Part shown: positions 1 through 12,552 of the stretch, one piece after another
Position numbering within the stretch: position 1 is the first letter of the stretch
Layout: each line of letters begins with the position of its first letter
Assembly: GCA_025201765.1 (NCBI GenBank)
Contig: MU623482.1
Span: 22,748 to 86,747 of the forward strand
Source: Daldinia sp. FL1419
Taxonomy: Eukaryota; Ascomycota; Sordariomycetes; Xylariales; Hypoxylaceae
DNA length: 64,000 nt
Direction: 5' to 3'
Program-made: the position numbers and the translations under genes
The notes under the pieces: model-generated
What the model was told of the DNA's origin: nothing
Seen by the model: only the letters and a program-made list of their open reading frames with translations
Database searches by the model: none

Positions 1-205
1 GCCTCCTCTCTTCCTTTCAACCCTATCTTTCTCCTTCTCTCATACAACTTTCCCTCCAAACCTCCTCCACCCTCCCATTCTCTCAACCACAAATTGCATT
101 TATTCTTCGTAATTTTCAACGTCGTTACATCGATTTATTTCCGAGTACCTTCATTGCATTTAACTTTTTCGTCCTTTGCGCAGATCGCGCACATACCCTC
201 TTAAC
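1..205 (+). promoter_or_regulatory. 5' leader and proximal promoter of SCD6
   Basis: This stretch precedes the SCD6 start codon. It is strongly pyrimidine-rich, with repeated CTTTC/CTCTC runs, which is typical of core promoters and 5' UTRs of highly expressed genes in filamentous fungi. No ORF is visible. The promoter role is inferred from position and composition only. Confidence 0.5.
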
Positions 206-2234
206 ATGTCTGAATTTCTTGGGTACGTATTTCTCCTCGTGTTGCCTTGTTCCTCGAGCAGGACCCCGAAATGAGATGTTTACCCTCTGCTAACATGGCG
301 CAAAACGCAGCTCTCGCATATCCCTCATCTCGAAGAGCGATATCCGGTAAACTTCCCCCCAAAGCAACGGTGTTGCGTTGGAGCCCCGCCTCTAATATTA
401 ATAGCTATTCGGGCGTTTTGCACGAGATCAATTCAGAAGAGTCGACTGTCTCTCTGGAAAATGTCAAATCCTTTGGTACCGAGGGCCGCAAAGGCAACCC
501 AGAAGAGGAGATAGCACCTTCTGACCAGGTTTACGAATACATTGTCTTTCGCGGTAGTGACGTGAAGGATTTGCGTATCGAACAAGCTCCTGCTCCTCCC
601 AAAGAGAACCAGCCCCCAAAGGTTCCAGATGACCCTGCTATCGTTGGAGTAAGTTACCTATCCCCTCACTTGATTCTACCATGTTATATAAATCCAATGC
701 TATGACGAAACATTTCGGATGTAAAAATTTTTCATGTCTGAAAAGCGCAAAAACCCCGTGTTGATATTTCCGTTGCCTTCCTTCTGAGCTATTATGGAAT
801 TTGAACATTTTTTAATGAATTGCCGAGACATCGTACTATGAAGCATTGATGCTAACTACATCTTCTCGACTATAGGCTCGTACCCGCCCTGCAGGTGCCA
901 TCCCGCCTGGTCCAGGAGCTCCAGGCTACGGCCAAAGTCCCTACCAGCCCAACCCGTTCTATCCTCCGCCTCCTGGACAATGGGGACGTGGTGGCCCTGG
1001 TCCGGGTCAAGCCTTTCATGGAATGGCCTACCCGCCTCCTCCCGGTTGGTTTCCTCCTGGTCAGGGTTTCCCGGCTGGTGCACCTGGAGGTCCGGGCCCG
1101 TGGAATAGCTTCGGCTATCCACCGGGACCTGGCCCACAAGGACCTCAAGGACCTCAGGGGCAACAGGGACCTCCGGGCGTGCCTGGTCAAGGAATGAGGG
1201 GAACACCTCAGCAAGAGAACAATAAGCCTGCTCCTATCGGAGCTGGTGTCGACAAACAAAGACTGGTTGGTAACCCCGCGGTTGATCTGCCTACGGAACC
1301 TAAGCCACTCGGGCAGCAACCTCTTCAGCCCGTTGCGACAAACGCAGCCCCGACCCCACCTGTTGAATCGAAGCCTACCGCCGCAGAAGTCAAGGCTACT
1401 GCTGAATCGTTATCAACAACAAACGCCGCCCCTACTAATGCCGCCGAGAAGAAGGCTGTTCCCACCGGCCCAAAGAACAATCGAGTCCTTCCTGCAGTAC
1501 CGATTCAGGCCGCAGTTACCCCGAAAACTGCCCCCCAAGTTACCGCCGCCGCTTCTACGGTTAAACCCGCAGGAGGGCCAGCCGCTTCCCAGGCTGCGCT
1601 TAAAGATGCTACTCAAGCTGCGAAGGAAGCAGTTGCCGTTGCAATGGCAAAGCTTAATAACCCTACTGCCGAACCTAGCATGCCTAACGGCAGTGCGATA
1701 GACAACTTGACCAAGAAGGTTAACGAGATGAGAATGAAAGCTACTGGGCCCTCTACAAATGGCAGAGGACGTGGTCGTGGTGGCCGTGGTGGCGGACAAG
1801 GCAAGGTCGACGTCCCAGATTCCGACTTCGACTTCGAAGCTGGCAATGCGAAATTCAACAAGCAAGATCTCGTGAAGGAGGCTATTGCGGGTTCGCCCCT
1901 CGCTGAGGTTGCTCCTAATGCACCGGCCCCAGAGCAGACGCAGACTGATGATGCAGCACCTCCCGTCGCCTATAATAAGACTAAGTCGTTTTTCGATAAC
2001 ATCTCTAGCGAAGCGAAGGATCGCGCAGAGAACGGTGGCCAGAAGCCTGGCGGGCGCGAGTGGCGCGGTGAGGAGCAACGTAAGAACATGGAGACCTTTG
2101 GTCAAGGAAGTGTTGATGGTGGCTATCGTGGTGGTTACCGTGGTCGGGGTCGTGGCGGACGCGGCGGACCCCGCGGCCGTGGATTTGCACCTCGAGGAAG
2201 AGGGAACGGATTCCGCCAACCTGCAGCCCAATGA
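206..2234 (+). CDS. scd6: Scd6/Sum2/LSM14-family mRNP protein (translation repressor, decapping activator)
   Basis: Four exons give about 551 residues: 206-222, 311-346, 405-648 and 876-2234. The first three join into an N-terminal LSm14 domain (begins MSEFLGSRISLISKSDIRY) followed by the family signature GVLHEINSEESTVSLENVKS. Exon 4 starts with a Pro/Gly-rich low-complexity region, then an Ala/Pro-rich linker, an FDF motif at residues 417-419 (DFDFEAGNAKFNKQDL), an FFD box near 471 (KSFFDNISSEAKDR), a TFG box near 506, and a C-terminal RGG/RG tail. This order (LSm, FDF, FFD, TFG, RGG) defines the family. Known family role: it binds eIF4G and decapping factors in cytoplasmic P-bodies and represses translation. 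The ATG at 206 was chosen because only it gives the conserved LSm start. Several long antisense ORFs here are shadows of the repetitive codons. Confidence 0.95.
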
Positions 2235-2854
2235 TTTTACGTCGATACGTCTAACGCATGTGTATGTCGTATACTCGACAAATCGTCTTTACATTCATGA
2301 CTTCCTACTGGTACCCTCCAACGCAACATCATTTTGCAGTGTATTACTACGGCAGTTGCATGATCTGGTTTTTCTTTTTCCACGCGCAGGAATTTGGTGG
2401 ATAATGACGCGGTTTTGCCATGCTCAAGAGCTCGATAGGCATGATTTCAGTTGAGGCTCCTAGCAACGGCGTAAGGGTGGTTTGACAAGGGCAGGTATAA
2501 TTCTTGCATTCGCATCACGAGCACGATCACACGATTTTACGTTCGAGACGAAAAAGGGGATATGGCAGTTTCGGCTCGAATGCTGGAAAAGGTTTCTTGC
2601 GGGGAGGCGTTGATACATACAAATGATTCTTGAGGCAACGATACTATATGTACAGTGCTCAGGAGAGGACAAAACAAATACGATAATGAGCTTGATGTTT
2701 ATGGCCTTGGCTTTCGAGTTGTACATAAGCTAAGCTATACAAGCTAATACGAAGTCATCAAGTCACTTTTTATTTCTTTCACTGCTGTGATTTACGATTG
2801 AACGTAGTAATTGATACTCCATGGTGTCTATTAGGTAGTTTCTATACTGTGAAC
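2235..2854. other. Convergent 3' region between SCD6 and the NIT2-like gene
   Basis: This is the space between two convergent genes. It presumably holds both 3' UTRs and polyadenylation sites. No coding signature is visible on either strand; the small ORFs here have no recognisable motif. Confidence 0.6.
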
Positions 2855-4217
2855 TTATACTTCCGGGTAAACATCCCTATAGAAGCAGTAATTAGTAGAC
2901 GTACCAAAAGTAAGTTATCGTATGAGTATTAGGTAGTAGCATGTAATGGTTAGGGAGAGGTACGAGGGATAACTCACGTTCTCCTGACAAGCGGCATCTG
3001 CGCACGAACCTTTCCCCACAGCTCCAAGTCGATATCCACGATGCCCAGTTCGCCTACAGCCCCGTCCTCGGCCTCATGTCCACTCCGGTCCTCCCTTTCC
3101 CGCACACCCTTCAGTTCGAGCATAACGCGCCCCCAGGGATCGACGACGATGCTCCGGCCGTAGCTGACGCGGGGCGACTTGCCGGGGTTGTGGACGCCGA
3201 CCTGGGCGGCGGCGACGACGTAGGACTGGGACTCGATGGCGCGGGCGCGGAGGAGCGTGGACCAGTGCGCGAGCCCCGTGGGAATGGTGAATGCGCTGGG
3301 GTAGAGCAGGATTTGGGCGGGGGCGTGCTGGGTGGTGGTTAGGTGCAGCGCGGCTTCGGGGAACCGCAGGTCGAAGCAGATCAGGCTGCCTAGGCGGCCG
3401 AGGGGGCTGGCGAAGGGCGGGGTGAATGCGGATCCGGCCTGGGTGGTGGTGGATTCGCGGAGCGAGGCGTCGGGGTAGTCGAAGAGGTGGAGCTTGTCGT
3501 AGGAGGCGGAGGGGTGGAGGGAGCCGTCTGGGAGGATGTAGATTGTGCGGTTGTAGAGTTTCAGGGTTGCGGCGGCGGTCGTGCGGGGGTCTTGGGGGTC
3601 TGTTTCTTGCCCTTGCGGGGCGGAGGGGACGGAGGAGAGAACGGGGTTGGGGGGAGAAAGCGCGGGTGTGACGGTAACCGGGACGTGGATGCCGACGTGC
3701 ACTGCGAGTTTGTGCTTTGCGGCTGCGGAGCGTAGGCCGAGGACGAAGGGGGAGGTGTGCAGGGGTTTGGCGAGGGAGAGGGATTCCTGGGCGGAGGAGC
3801 CGATGTAGTCGGATGCCTCGGGGAGGAAGAGGACCTGTTGGTGTTAGGCTGTTAGTTGCCCCTAATCACCCGGCATGAGATGCTCGTGCTTCTGAATAGC
3901 GCTATGAACAGGAGCCGCAGACTGCCCAGGCCCTACAACTTCGTACGCGAGCTACTCATCCCACAGAGCCTATACACATAACGACCTCGAACACAGATAC
4001 GTAAAAACAGAGCCCACGGCTTTACGTACTTTTGCCCCAGCAGCCGCAGCTTGGCCCACGAGCTTGACGCACTGCTCGAGGTTATGCGCCATCGAGTTGG
4101 ACGAGCATATTTGCCCTATCGCCTGCAGGATGGTTAGCGACTTTGTGCTTCCTCTCAACTTTACGGATCCAAGATGTTATTATAATATCGTGATCTTCAT
4201 CTTACCGCCTTGGCCAT
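2855..4217 (-). CDS. nit2: Nitrilase-superfamily amidase, Nit1/Nit2 type (deaminated glutathione amidase-like)
   Basis: Four exons on the minus strand give 327 residues: 4206-4217, 4030-4122, 2978-3834 and a terminal micro-exon 2855-2876. The spliced N-terminus reads MAKAAIGQICSSNSMAHNLE, typical of the NitFhit-related branch. The catalytic triad of the carbon-nitrogen hydrolases is visible: Glu41 (VLFLPEAS), Lys149 (YDKLHLFD) and Cys188 (SLICFDLRFPE). The last exon encodes only DVYPEV, the conserved end of this family. Family members hydrolyse deaminated glutathione as metabolite repair in cytosol and mitochondria; exact substrate is inferred. An insertion rich in Pro/Ser/Gln lies around residues 95-120. 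The main exon is markedly GC-rich compared with its flanks. Length is close to yeast Nit2 (about 307). Confidence 0.93.
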
Positions 4218-5413
4218 TGTCCGCACTATATCATATAACTTAGGTAGGTAACTTGGATGTCTTCCGTCCCAATCTCGAATCGGAATTTAGATAAGTTGTC
4301 GTAATGTAGAGAGAGAAATCTAGGAAATCTATAAAATAATTAAATCCCCCGACGAAACACGCCAAGTAACTGACCCCGTGCTGTACTTTCTAAACTTACA
4401 GTCAAATGCGGTGATGTCGGGAAATAAAATATAACTATATCAAGCCATTCGGACGTTTCTTGACGTGATGTCAAATTGATGTCGAATCGGAGAAGGCCTG
4501 GACTTTAATTCCCCACTTCCGCCCGACGTCTTGTCTTGTTTTACAATAGGGGCAAAACCGAGGCTCAAGGCAACATCTATACTCCTACCTCCACGTAAAC
4601 ATCAAAACACGTAATTATGAATTCTGGGCGAATAGAGTAGACGGACGATCAATGATTACGGGAATCGTGAATATATACCATTTCACCAAGTGCGTACGTA
4701 CGTACGCCACGCATCACGGCACTGCTATAAACGTAGACGTAAAAAAAGAAAACCCTCATCGCAAATGCGCTCGCGCGTATTTCACTGACCATTCTCGTGA
4801 ACCATCTAGCTAGAATATCTAGGTACGCAGCCCAGACAAAAACAAGGAACGGGTATTTTTATCCCCCTCTATCCAGATCCTGGCTGTCGGACATATCCTT
4901 CTGATCCTCTCTGGTCGACCAGCCTTGGGCTTGGTTTTGGCTGGTTACTAGTCGGGGTAGAAACGCAAAACAGAATTATACCTAGGCCTGGAGGGCTCTC
5001 TCCATCTCGTTTGTACCGCTTCAACTCTCAACGCACTTTCGAGGCCGTTCCTTCACGAAACCTCTCCCCTCGCTACATCGACCAATCCGTCGTTTCTTTC
5101 CCCTTGTCTGCTCGGGCTAGGAGGCGGATGGGGGTTGAATCTGAAATCAGTAATAAAAAAATGCAAAAGCCAACCGTGCCCCTCTTGTTATGCCCTCTGA
5201 TGCCAACGCCTGGCTGTGAAATGTAGAAATATGTATACCAGTACAACGCGAAGTCTTTAGAGGGTATAATATTTCCCTCCTTTTGGAAAAGTAGACTTGA
5301 CCCCTTTTTTCATCTCATTACCCGGCCAGATATACGTAAGACTTGTCTCGGAAGTGTGAATTTTTTTGGTGTATCGTTATTTTCCTCAAAGCCTTCAAAC
5401 AGGCCGCCTACCC
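4218..5413. promoter_or_regulatory. Intergenic: promoter of the NIT2-like gene and 3' region of TAF4
   Basis: Contains the upstream region of the minus-strand nitrilase gene and the 3' UTR of the minus-strand TAF4 gene. A 71-codon ORF on the plus strand (5011-5226) has no family signature and is probably chance. A GTACGTACGTACG run occurs near 4693. No RNA gene was recognised. Confidence 0.45.
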
Positions 5414-7416
5414 TCACGACGTATTCTCCACTGTCCCCTTGGCGGACCTATCCAGGATATCGTAAGCCTGCTGCAAAGCCTTCATGTCGAATCCTCGCTC
5501 TTCTATCACGACGACCCAGTCACGAAGCTGGATATTCTTTCCTTTATCCGAATCCTCGCGGAATTGCCCGAGATGTGTGACGCCCGCCTTCGTCAGGGGT
5601 CCACGAGGAGCCTTGCTGCTAACTGCGGTTGTGGAACCTGGCGTGCCCGGTGCGCCCGTAGCTTGAGGTCGAGGAGTGCTTGCGCCGCTGCCTGGGCCGC
5701 CGGAATTCGTCATCCACGAATATTTCTTCTTCTTACCCCCAGCGAACAGACCCAACGTTTGGTTCACAGTCGTACTGCTTGCCTCCGCGAGTTTCGCTGC
5801 TTTCTTGCTCTCCTTTTTTGTGGGCGCTTTTACTTCACCCGAATCCGCAGCCATAGATCCAGGTGTGCCCGGCGCTACGGACCCAGCTCGTGACGTGTTA
5901 TCACCGCCTTCCTTGTCCTTTTCGGCGCTCTTCTCCATACGCTTTAGCCGCTTTCTTAGGCGAGCCTCTTCGGCACTACGCGCCTCCTTCACGGTTTCCG
6001 TCATGGCTTCTACCATGGGGTTGGTGAGAGAGACTTCCGAGACGGGCGTTGGTAGACCATTGCTTAGTTCGTCCGCCGAACCTAGAAATCACAATTAGTT
6101 ATACGAAATACGAACAGAAGCTTTACGGTTGAGAAGTCCATACGTTTGAGTGGGTTTGTGCGGGGGCTAACCGCGCTCTCCGCACCCGTCCGCGGGCCCT
6201 CGCCCTGGGCTCCGTTCGCATCAGCCGGCGCCGTAGCGGCTGCGTCAAGCCATTCCGGAGGCACTGCGCCGTGCGCGGTCTTTTGCCGGGTGGTAGCAAT
6301 CCTGTTGGCATCGCCGACCAGCTCTCGGAGATGTTGTTTAGTGCTTATCGACAGCAACGCAATTTGATCCACAAGAAAAGCGTCATGTGGAATGAATGAT
6401 CCGAGGGTCTGCACCATGGTGCCGTCATGGCTCTTCTGATACATGACCTTAATCTCCGGCTTGGAGCCGGCAGGGCTAGCCATCTTTCCCATGTACCGTC
6501 CCCCGTCGGGCTTTAAGTCGACGTTCAAGCCGAGACCGTACTTGTTGGCTATATCATGCATTCTTTTGTGCACTACGCCTGGCTCCAACAGGTAGCTGGA
6601 TATTTCCTGACTCCTAGTCCGGGCAAGTCGCGCTGCTGCTTCATTCCAGGCTCTGTCTGCACTCTCTACGGCAAGCTCCTCCTGCGTTTTCGCATTGGTG
6701 GGTTGCGCAGGTTGATTGGCGGGACCAGCTCCATACAAAGTCTCGGGTCCGCCAGGCGGATAATTAGGAAATCCTCTACTTTCCAAATTATTCAAATACT
6801 CTGCCTCCTCTTCCAGATCAATACCGGTGCCTACAAGCATATCGTCCACGTCGTATGTGACGTCCGCCTTGGCCGACGTGGGCTTGAGACCCTGTCTTGT
6901 CGCATCGTTGGACGAAAAAGACCCCGCCGGGTTCATAGTCGGTGGTCCCATATTGGTGATGACCGGGGGCGCCGGAGCAATATAGGGGGTATTAGCAGGA
7001 ACCGGCGCAAGTTTCGCGTTGGAATAAGGCGCGTGGCTAGCGTTAGGAGTCTGCGGTTGAGGTGATGCTAGAGGAGGTGTTGACACAGCAGTTGGCATCG
7101 TGAGTGTCATTCCAACAGATGCAGATCGGCCGTTCGGTTGTTGATAGGGCGTGTTGTAAGTTGTCGCTGCTGTAGGAGGGGCTTGGTTGATGTTCTGATT
7201 TGGAGCGGGAACTGGTGAGGCTAAAGTCATCGGTGTAGTCGCCGGGGTGGTAGCTCGAGGACTTGGGGCATAATTCGGGTAGGGTGAACCTGGATTCGAA
7301 GGAGGCCCGGGGGATAATCTAGCTCGTTTATTAGGCGGTAGAGGGTAGGTTTGATTCGGAGAATGCTGTTGAGGTGAGAACTGCCTCGGAGGCATGGTGG
7401 GTTGTGGGTGCGACAT
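5414..7416 (-). CDS. taf4: Transcription initiation factor TFIID subunit 4 (TAF4)
   Basis: Two exons (6144-7416 and 5414-6081) give 646 residues. The intron 6082-6143 uses a GTATGG donor and a CTAAT branch point; this donor is the only one that keeps the frame, although the unspliced frame also reads through a little further. The N-terminal ~190 residues are Pro/Ser/Gln/Ala-rich and disordered. The conserved core begins DVTYDVDDMLVGTGIDLEEE and continues through the TAF4 histone-fold/CCTD region (YLLEPGVVHKRMHDIANKYG; QIALLSISTKQHLRELV). The C-terminus has KKKKYSWMT and GKNIQLRDWVVVIEERG, both typical of fungal TAF4. It pairs with TAF12 in TFIID for RNA polymerase II initiation. It is divergent from YSH1, with about 1.27 kb between starts. 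Confidence 0.93.
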
Positions 7417-8690
7417 GACGACAATCTATCGAATGGAACGAGATCGTGTGGGGGGTATTAGAATATAATGTAGTCAGTTATAGTAAGAAGGAAAATCCCT
7501 TGGTCGAAAAGACAATGTACGATAAACTAGAGAAAAATAAAAATAAAACCCTTCTTCAACACGCTCCCTGAACCTGGACAGGCACAGAGCCTGTCACAAT
7601 CAACCGGCCGAAACCCATCCGACGGTGTACAAAGTAAGGTGTAAGGATAAGTATTGGAAAGGCGATGCAAAGGCGACAAATGCGATGTGGGCTAAGGTCG
7701 AAACCAATGAGAGAGTCGAGAGGCGCGTCGAGGCGGTGGTGGTTGGAGATGGGATAGATACCTTATGTTTGGGATGAATTGAGGAGGCGATCTTATTATT
7801 AGACTTTCAGCAACACAAGAGAAAAAGCTCCTGTTTCCCCATTGGAAAGATTTCTTGTACTGTAGTACCCGACACACGGTCCCCACAACTTTCCTTTTAC
7901 CTTTAGTTAGGTACTGAGGTACCTATCTTCTGCCTTTAGATGCCTCAGGACCTCGGGCATGTACTGATTTTTTATGTACTTGAAGACACGCTAAAAATGT
8001 ACCTGTCGCGCCTACACGTATGTACCTGGCTGCACCTAACAGGCCAAGTTAAAATCTTTTTGGTCTTAATTTTTGCATAGTTAGTATTAGGTAACTATGT
8101 TCCATCCCTGGGATGTTTTGGAATCGGATCAATCAAGTGCCGATGTAGGAGAGCCTCAAAAGAGGATTTTCGCTACGTACCTAGGTACATGCATTGGACG
8201 TACGCGCGACGCGGTAAATTTAATTTAGGTTCGCCTACCTACTGATTGCAGGCAAACAGGCCTGACAGGCACCTACCTACTCCAAATTGTCACCACCGCA
8301 GCTAGGTACTATGTAGGTACCAGGCATACATTACGTACCTACCTACCGCTAGTTAGTTAACAGAACAATTCATAGTTACCAGTTGCATTTTCTCTTTTTC
8401 AACCCACTTTAGATAACCTTTCAACTTTCCATCTTGGTTCTTTTTTATTTTAATTAACTATTTTCGTCCATGCCATCACTTCGTGCAATGTTCCCTTCGT
8501 GAGATGATATCCGTCGTGCGCCGGTCCGTTAACAATCACAGCGCAATTATACGCTAGATTGCATTCCTTTCTTTCCTTTCCTATCTAGTGTCGCTAACAA
8601 ACATAATTTTGGTGGTCCGAAATCAAACAGTGTCAAACAGCACAACGCCGACAACACCCCGTTGCGCAACTCTTAGAGATCTACAAAGCC
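7417..8690. promoter_or_regulatory. Divergent promoter region TAF4 (-) / YSH1 (+), rich in TACCTAGGTA-type palindromes
   Basis: Shared upstream region of two divergent RNA-polymerase-II-related genes. Between about 7,910 and 8,350 the sequence carries a dense set of palindromic or near-palindromic motifs built from TACCTA / TAGGTA (for example TACGTACCTAGGTACATG near 8,175 and AGGTACTATGTAGGTACC near 8,304). Similar motifs recur in other intergenic regions of the window. No protein-coding signature is seen. Confidence 0.55.
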
Positions 8691-11600
8691 ATGGCATCCA
8701 AGCGTAAGGCTTCGGCTATGGCAGCCTCGGCCGTCGACGAGGAACCTGTAGACCCGTCAGATGAATTGATGTTTCTTTGTCTAGGAGGAGGGAACGAAGT
8801 CGGTAGATCATGCCATATCATCCAGTACAAAGGAAAGACAGTCATGGTAAGTCATCATCGAGTTTGACGTCTATCCACTTGTATCGTATAGCTCTAGCTA
8901 ATAAAATATTGTTATATAGCTCGATGCTGGCCAACATCCTGCGTACGATGGCCTAGCCGCTCTGCCCTTCTTCGACGATTTCGACCTGAGCACTGTCGAC
9001 GTTCTCCTAATCAGCCAGTAAGTTCATCCTTCCGATCCTTGTTATATGCAATACAGCTGTGGATGATCGAGGGCTTCGTATCTGTTGGAGTGGAAAGCGA
9101 TGGTATCATGCCTAAGTACTTGCGCATGCTTGCGATTTTGTTCTCTTGTATTCAGCTATCAATAAAATATATTACCCCGTCGCCCAGCTGATATCCCCCT
9201 CTTGAGTGCTGTGATGTCCATTGCGATGGCCGACCTCCTACGGCTCTTAGTTTTGGTGCTCTATACGTTCCGGGAAGTATGCTGACATGAGCCAAGTTTT
9301 CATATAGACCACGCCGCATCTCTTCCCTACGTTTTGGCGAAGACCAATTTCAGAGGCAGGGTCTTCATGACACATCCAACCAAGGCTATTTACAAATGGC
9401 TCATTCAGGATAGCGTCCGAGTCGGCAACACGTCGTCAAATCCTACAACGCAGCCCGTCTACACGGAGCAGGACCATTTGAACACCTTCTCCCAGATTGA
9501 GGCGATCGATTATCACACGACTCATACTATATCCTCTATTCGAATTACTCCTTATCCTGCTGGTCATGTACTGGGTGCCGCGATGTTTCTCATAGAGATA
9601 GCTGGGCTGAACATATTCTTCACGGGTGACTATTCTCGAGAGCAGGACAGACATTTGGTATCTGCAGAGGTTCCTAGAGGCATTAAGATCGATGTGCTTA
9701 TCACTGAATCGACTTATGGAGTATCGACGCACGTCCCTAGATTGGAGAGGGAACAAGCGTTGATGAAGTCGATCACTGGTATCATCAACCGGGGCGGGCG
9801 GGTTCTAATGCCCGTATTCGCTCTAGGTAGAGCCCAAGAACTGTTGCTAATTTTAGACGAATACTGGGGTAAGCATCAGGAGTTCCAAAAGATTCCCATC
9901 TACTACGCCAGTAACCTGGCAAGAAAGTGTATGGTCGTATACCAGACATATATTGGAGCGATGAACGACAATATTAAACGGCTCTTCCGGGAACGTATGG
10001 CGGAAGCGGAGGCTGTGGGAGACGGCGCGGGTAAAAACGGACCTTGGGATTTCAAGTATATTAGATCTCTGAAAAGTCTGGACAGGTTCGACGACGTGGG
10101 CAGCTGCGTTATGCTGGCTAGCCCCGGTATGTTGCAGAACGGGATCAGCAGAGAATTGCTAGAGAGGTGGGCGCCTAGTGATAAAAACGGAGTGATTATT
10201 ACGGGTTATAGCGTCGAAGGCACCATGGCCAAGTATATCGTCCAAGAGCCCGATCAAATTCAAGCCGTCATGTCGAGAAGCGTCAATGCTGCTCGGAGAG
10301 CACCTGGGGCTGATAGCGAAAAGGTTATGATACCTCGGAGATGTAGCGTTGCAGAATACTCTTTCGCCGCCCATGTCGACGGACAGGAAAATAAAGATTT
10401 CATCGAAGAAGTTGCAGCGCCTGTAGTGGTAAGTTGTGCCCCTGGTACCTCTCCGTAGAGTGTTTTCTCCCCGCCTCCCCTCCCCCCTATTTTCTTATCT
10501 TCCTATTTTCCTATTTCCCTATTTTTCTTTTCTTGTTTACTAACAAACATCCCCCCCTTCCCTGCCATTAGATTTTGGTACACGGCGAGCAGCATAACAT
10601 GATGCGGCTTAAGTCCAAGCTGTTGTCGTTGAACGCGGGGAAAACAGAAAAGGTCAAAGTTTTTAGTCCTAGAAACTGCGAAGAGTTACGAATTCCATTC
10701 AAGACCGATAAGGTTGCTAAGGTAGTCGGCAAACTTGCATCGATACCTATTCCAAATCAATTACCTTCTCCTAACGATCAAAATACCGAACTGGTAGCAG
10801 GAGTCATCGTTCAGAACGACTTTAAGATGTCTCTAATGGATCCCGAAGACTTGCGCGAATACGCAGGTCTCACGACTTCTACTATCGCGTGTCGACAGCG
10901 ATTCACTCTGAGCGCGGCCGGTATCGACCTGATCAAATGGGCCCTCGAAGGCACTTTCGGCAGCATCGACGAACTTCCCGAGACTAAGAATCGCAAGGAA
11001 GTTGCTGATGGCGAGGAGACCAACGGGGATGACAACAAAGCTGATGCAGATGAAGAGATTGCCCAGCTCGTTGCGTCTTACCTGATCATGGGTTGCGTCA
11101 CGGTGCGATATCGCAGCAACGGCGAGGTGGAATTGGAATGGGAAGGCAACATGCTAAACGATGGCATTGCCGACGCCGTCATGGCAGTTTTACTATCCGT
11201 CGAGAGCAGCCCTGCTGCTGTGAAGCGTAAGCAAGATGCCCCCTCGTCAGCCTGACGCAAACTATTTCCCATCTTATTTTTCTACTGCTTACACGTGTAC
11301 AAATTTGTTTAGGATCCGCGGACAAGCATTCCCACTCCCACCAGCTACCGGCCCGCAACCCTCACGCCAACTTGACCCCGGAGGAGCGCCTTGAACGCTT
11401 GTTCATGTTCCTCGAGGCACAGTTCGGAGCCGACGCGGTTACCCCCGTTGCCGTGCCCAAACTTCCGCCCTTGGTTAAGGACAAGAAGCCAAAGAAGTCG
11501 GACGACGACGAAGACGCTGCTTCCGATGCGTCCATGGAGTTGTCGGACGATGGAGACGAGGAGGAGCGTCTGCTGGAGCTACGACAGAAGACAGAACTCG

Positions 11601-11776
11601 AACGCCTGCACAAGATTGGCATTCCCGTACCGGGCGTCACCATCAAGGTGGACAAGATGGTAGCTACGGTCTGGCTCGAGGATCTCGAGGTGGAGTGTTC
11701 CCACAAGGTGTTCGCCGACCGGGTTCGGGCTGTTGTAGAACGAGCTGTCGAGGTCACGGCGCCGCTCTGGGGCTGA
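8691..11776 (+). CDS. ysh1: Endoribonuclease Ysh1 / CPSF-73 (pre-mRNA 3'-end cleavage nuclease)
   Basis: Five exons give 834 residues: 8691-8846, 8920-9017, 9297-10428, 10572-11226 and 11313-11776. The phase matches at every junction. It is a metallo-beta-lactamase/beta-CASP nuclease: the zinc motif HFHIDH falls at residues 85-90, split across the exon 2/3 junction; later motifs are PYPAGHVLGAAM, FTGDYSREQDRHL, and the C-terminal active-site histidine in VHGEQHNMMRL. An acidic patch (SDDDEDAASDASMELSDDGD) precedes the conserved C-terminal domain. It is the catalytic subunit of the cleavage and polyadenylation factor in the nucleus. Intron 2 (9018-9296, 279 nt) is unusually long for this locus; exon 3 was fixed by restoring the HxHxDH motif. 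Yeast Ysh1 is 779 residues. Confidence 0.95.
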
Positions 11777-12521
11777 TTAGGTATTTTCGTGTTCGAAGAT
11801 GACCGAGACGAGATCACGGAGATAAAGAGGTTATCCCGCAATGCGTGTATTATTAAGTCTAGGAGTTTGGAGGTTACTTTAGGTCCCCGACGGTAGTGGA
11901 TTTTACGAGAGGGAATGAATCAGATAACATGCATGACCTTGCCAAGCCCGAAGAAATGAAGTTATAAGCGCGCGCAGATTCCTAGGAGGCCCAGGTTGAG
12001 GCTCTGCCGTATTTATGGTCTGCTTACCTTCCCTTAGTGGCGAGGCAATCAGACTATTATTACTATATCACCATCCTTCCATCACCGGGCTAATATCCTC
12101 AATGAGTAACATGATTCTTCCACGAGGATCAATAATTCTTTCCTGACGCTTCCTTAGAACCCGGAGGCGGTATCGATCTCGATGTCGTTCCGTGATCGCC
12201 GCGTAAATCTGACGAGTTATGCATATGCCATTTGTTTTCTTATGTGCCTTGAGATACACGTTGGTGTGTACTACTCGAACACTGCCAGCTAGGATAAACC
12301 ATTCTCGTGATTTGAAAACCGGTCTGGGGCTTACCTAGGTAAGTAAGCTAGGTAACCTAGGTGGTTATGTAGATTTATAAGACCGATATATTCAGCTGTT
12401 AGGTATTATCTATCTCGGTATCCGCCTTAGGAATCCAGGCCGTCGATATAAGTAGGCTCGGTACACGATCCATGGAGATATTGTATTTCATTTTATTTCA
12501 TTTTCCGATCCGCCTCCACCA

Positions 12522-12552
12522 TGGCGACCGTAGCTGATAGCTGGCATGAGCG
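12522..12552 (+). pseudogene. Possible orphan first exon (gene remnant or very short gene)
   Basis: A start codon in excellent context (CCACCATGGCG) follows a TATA-like ATATAAG upstream and opens a frame encoding MATVADSWHE, which runs straight into a perfect GTAAGT donor. I found no convincing downstream exon before the VWA gene. It could be the first exon of a degraded gene, a non-coding transcript, or chance. The protein family is not recognised. Confidence 0.2.

Noticed and set aside
856..2231. Several long minus- and plus-strand ORFs overlapping SCD6
   Set aside because: They are antisense or shifted-frame readings of Pro/Gly/Ala and RGG-coding repeats in SCD6; none has a motif and the LSm/FDF/TFG gene explains the sequence.
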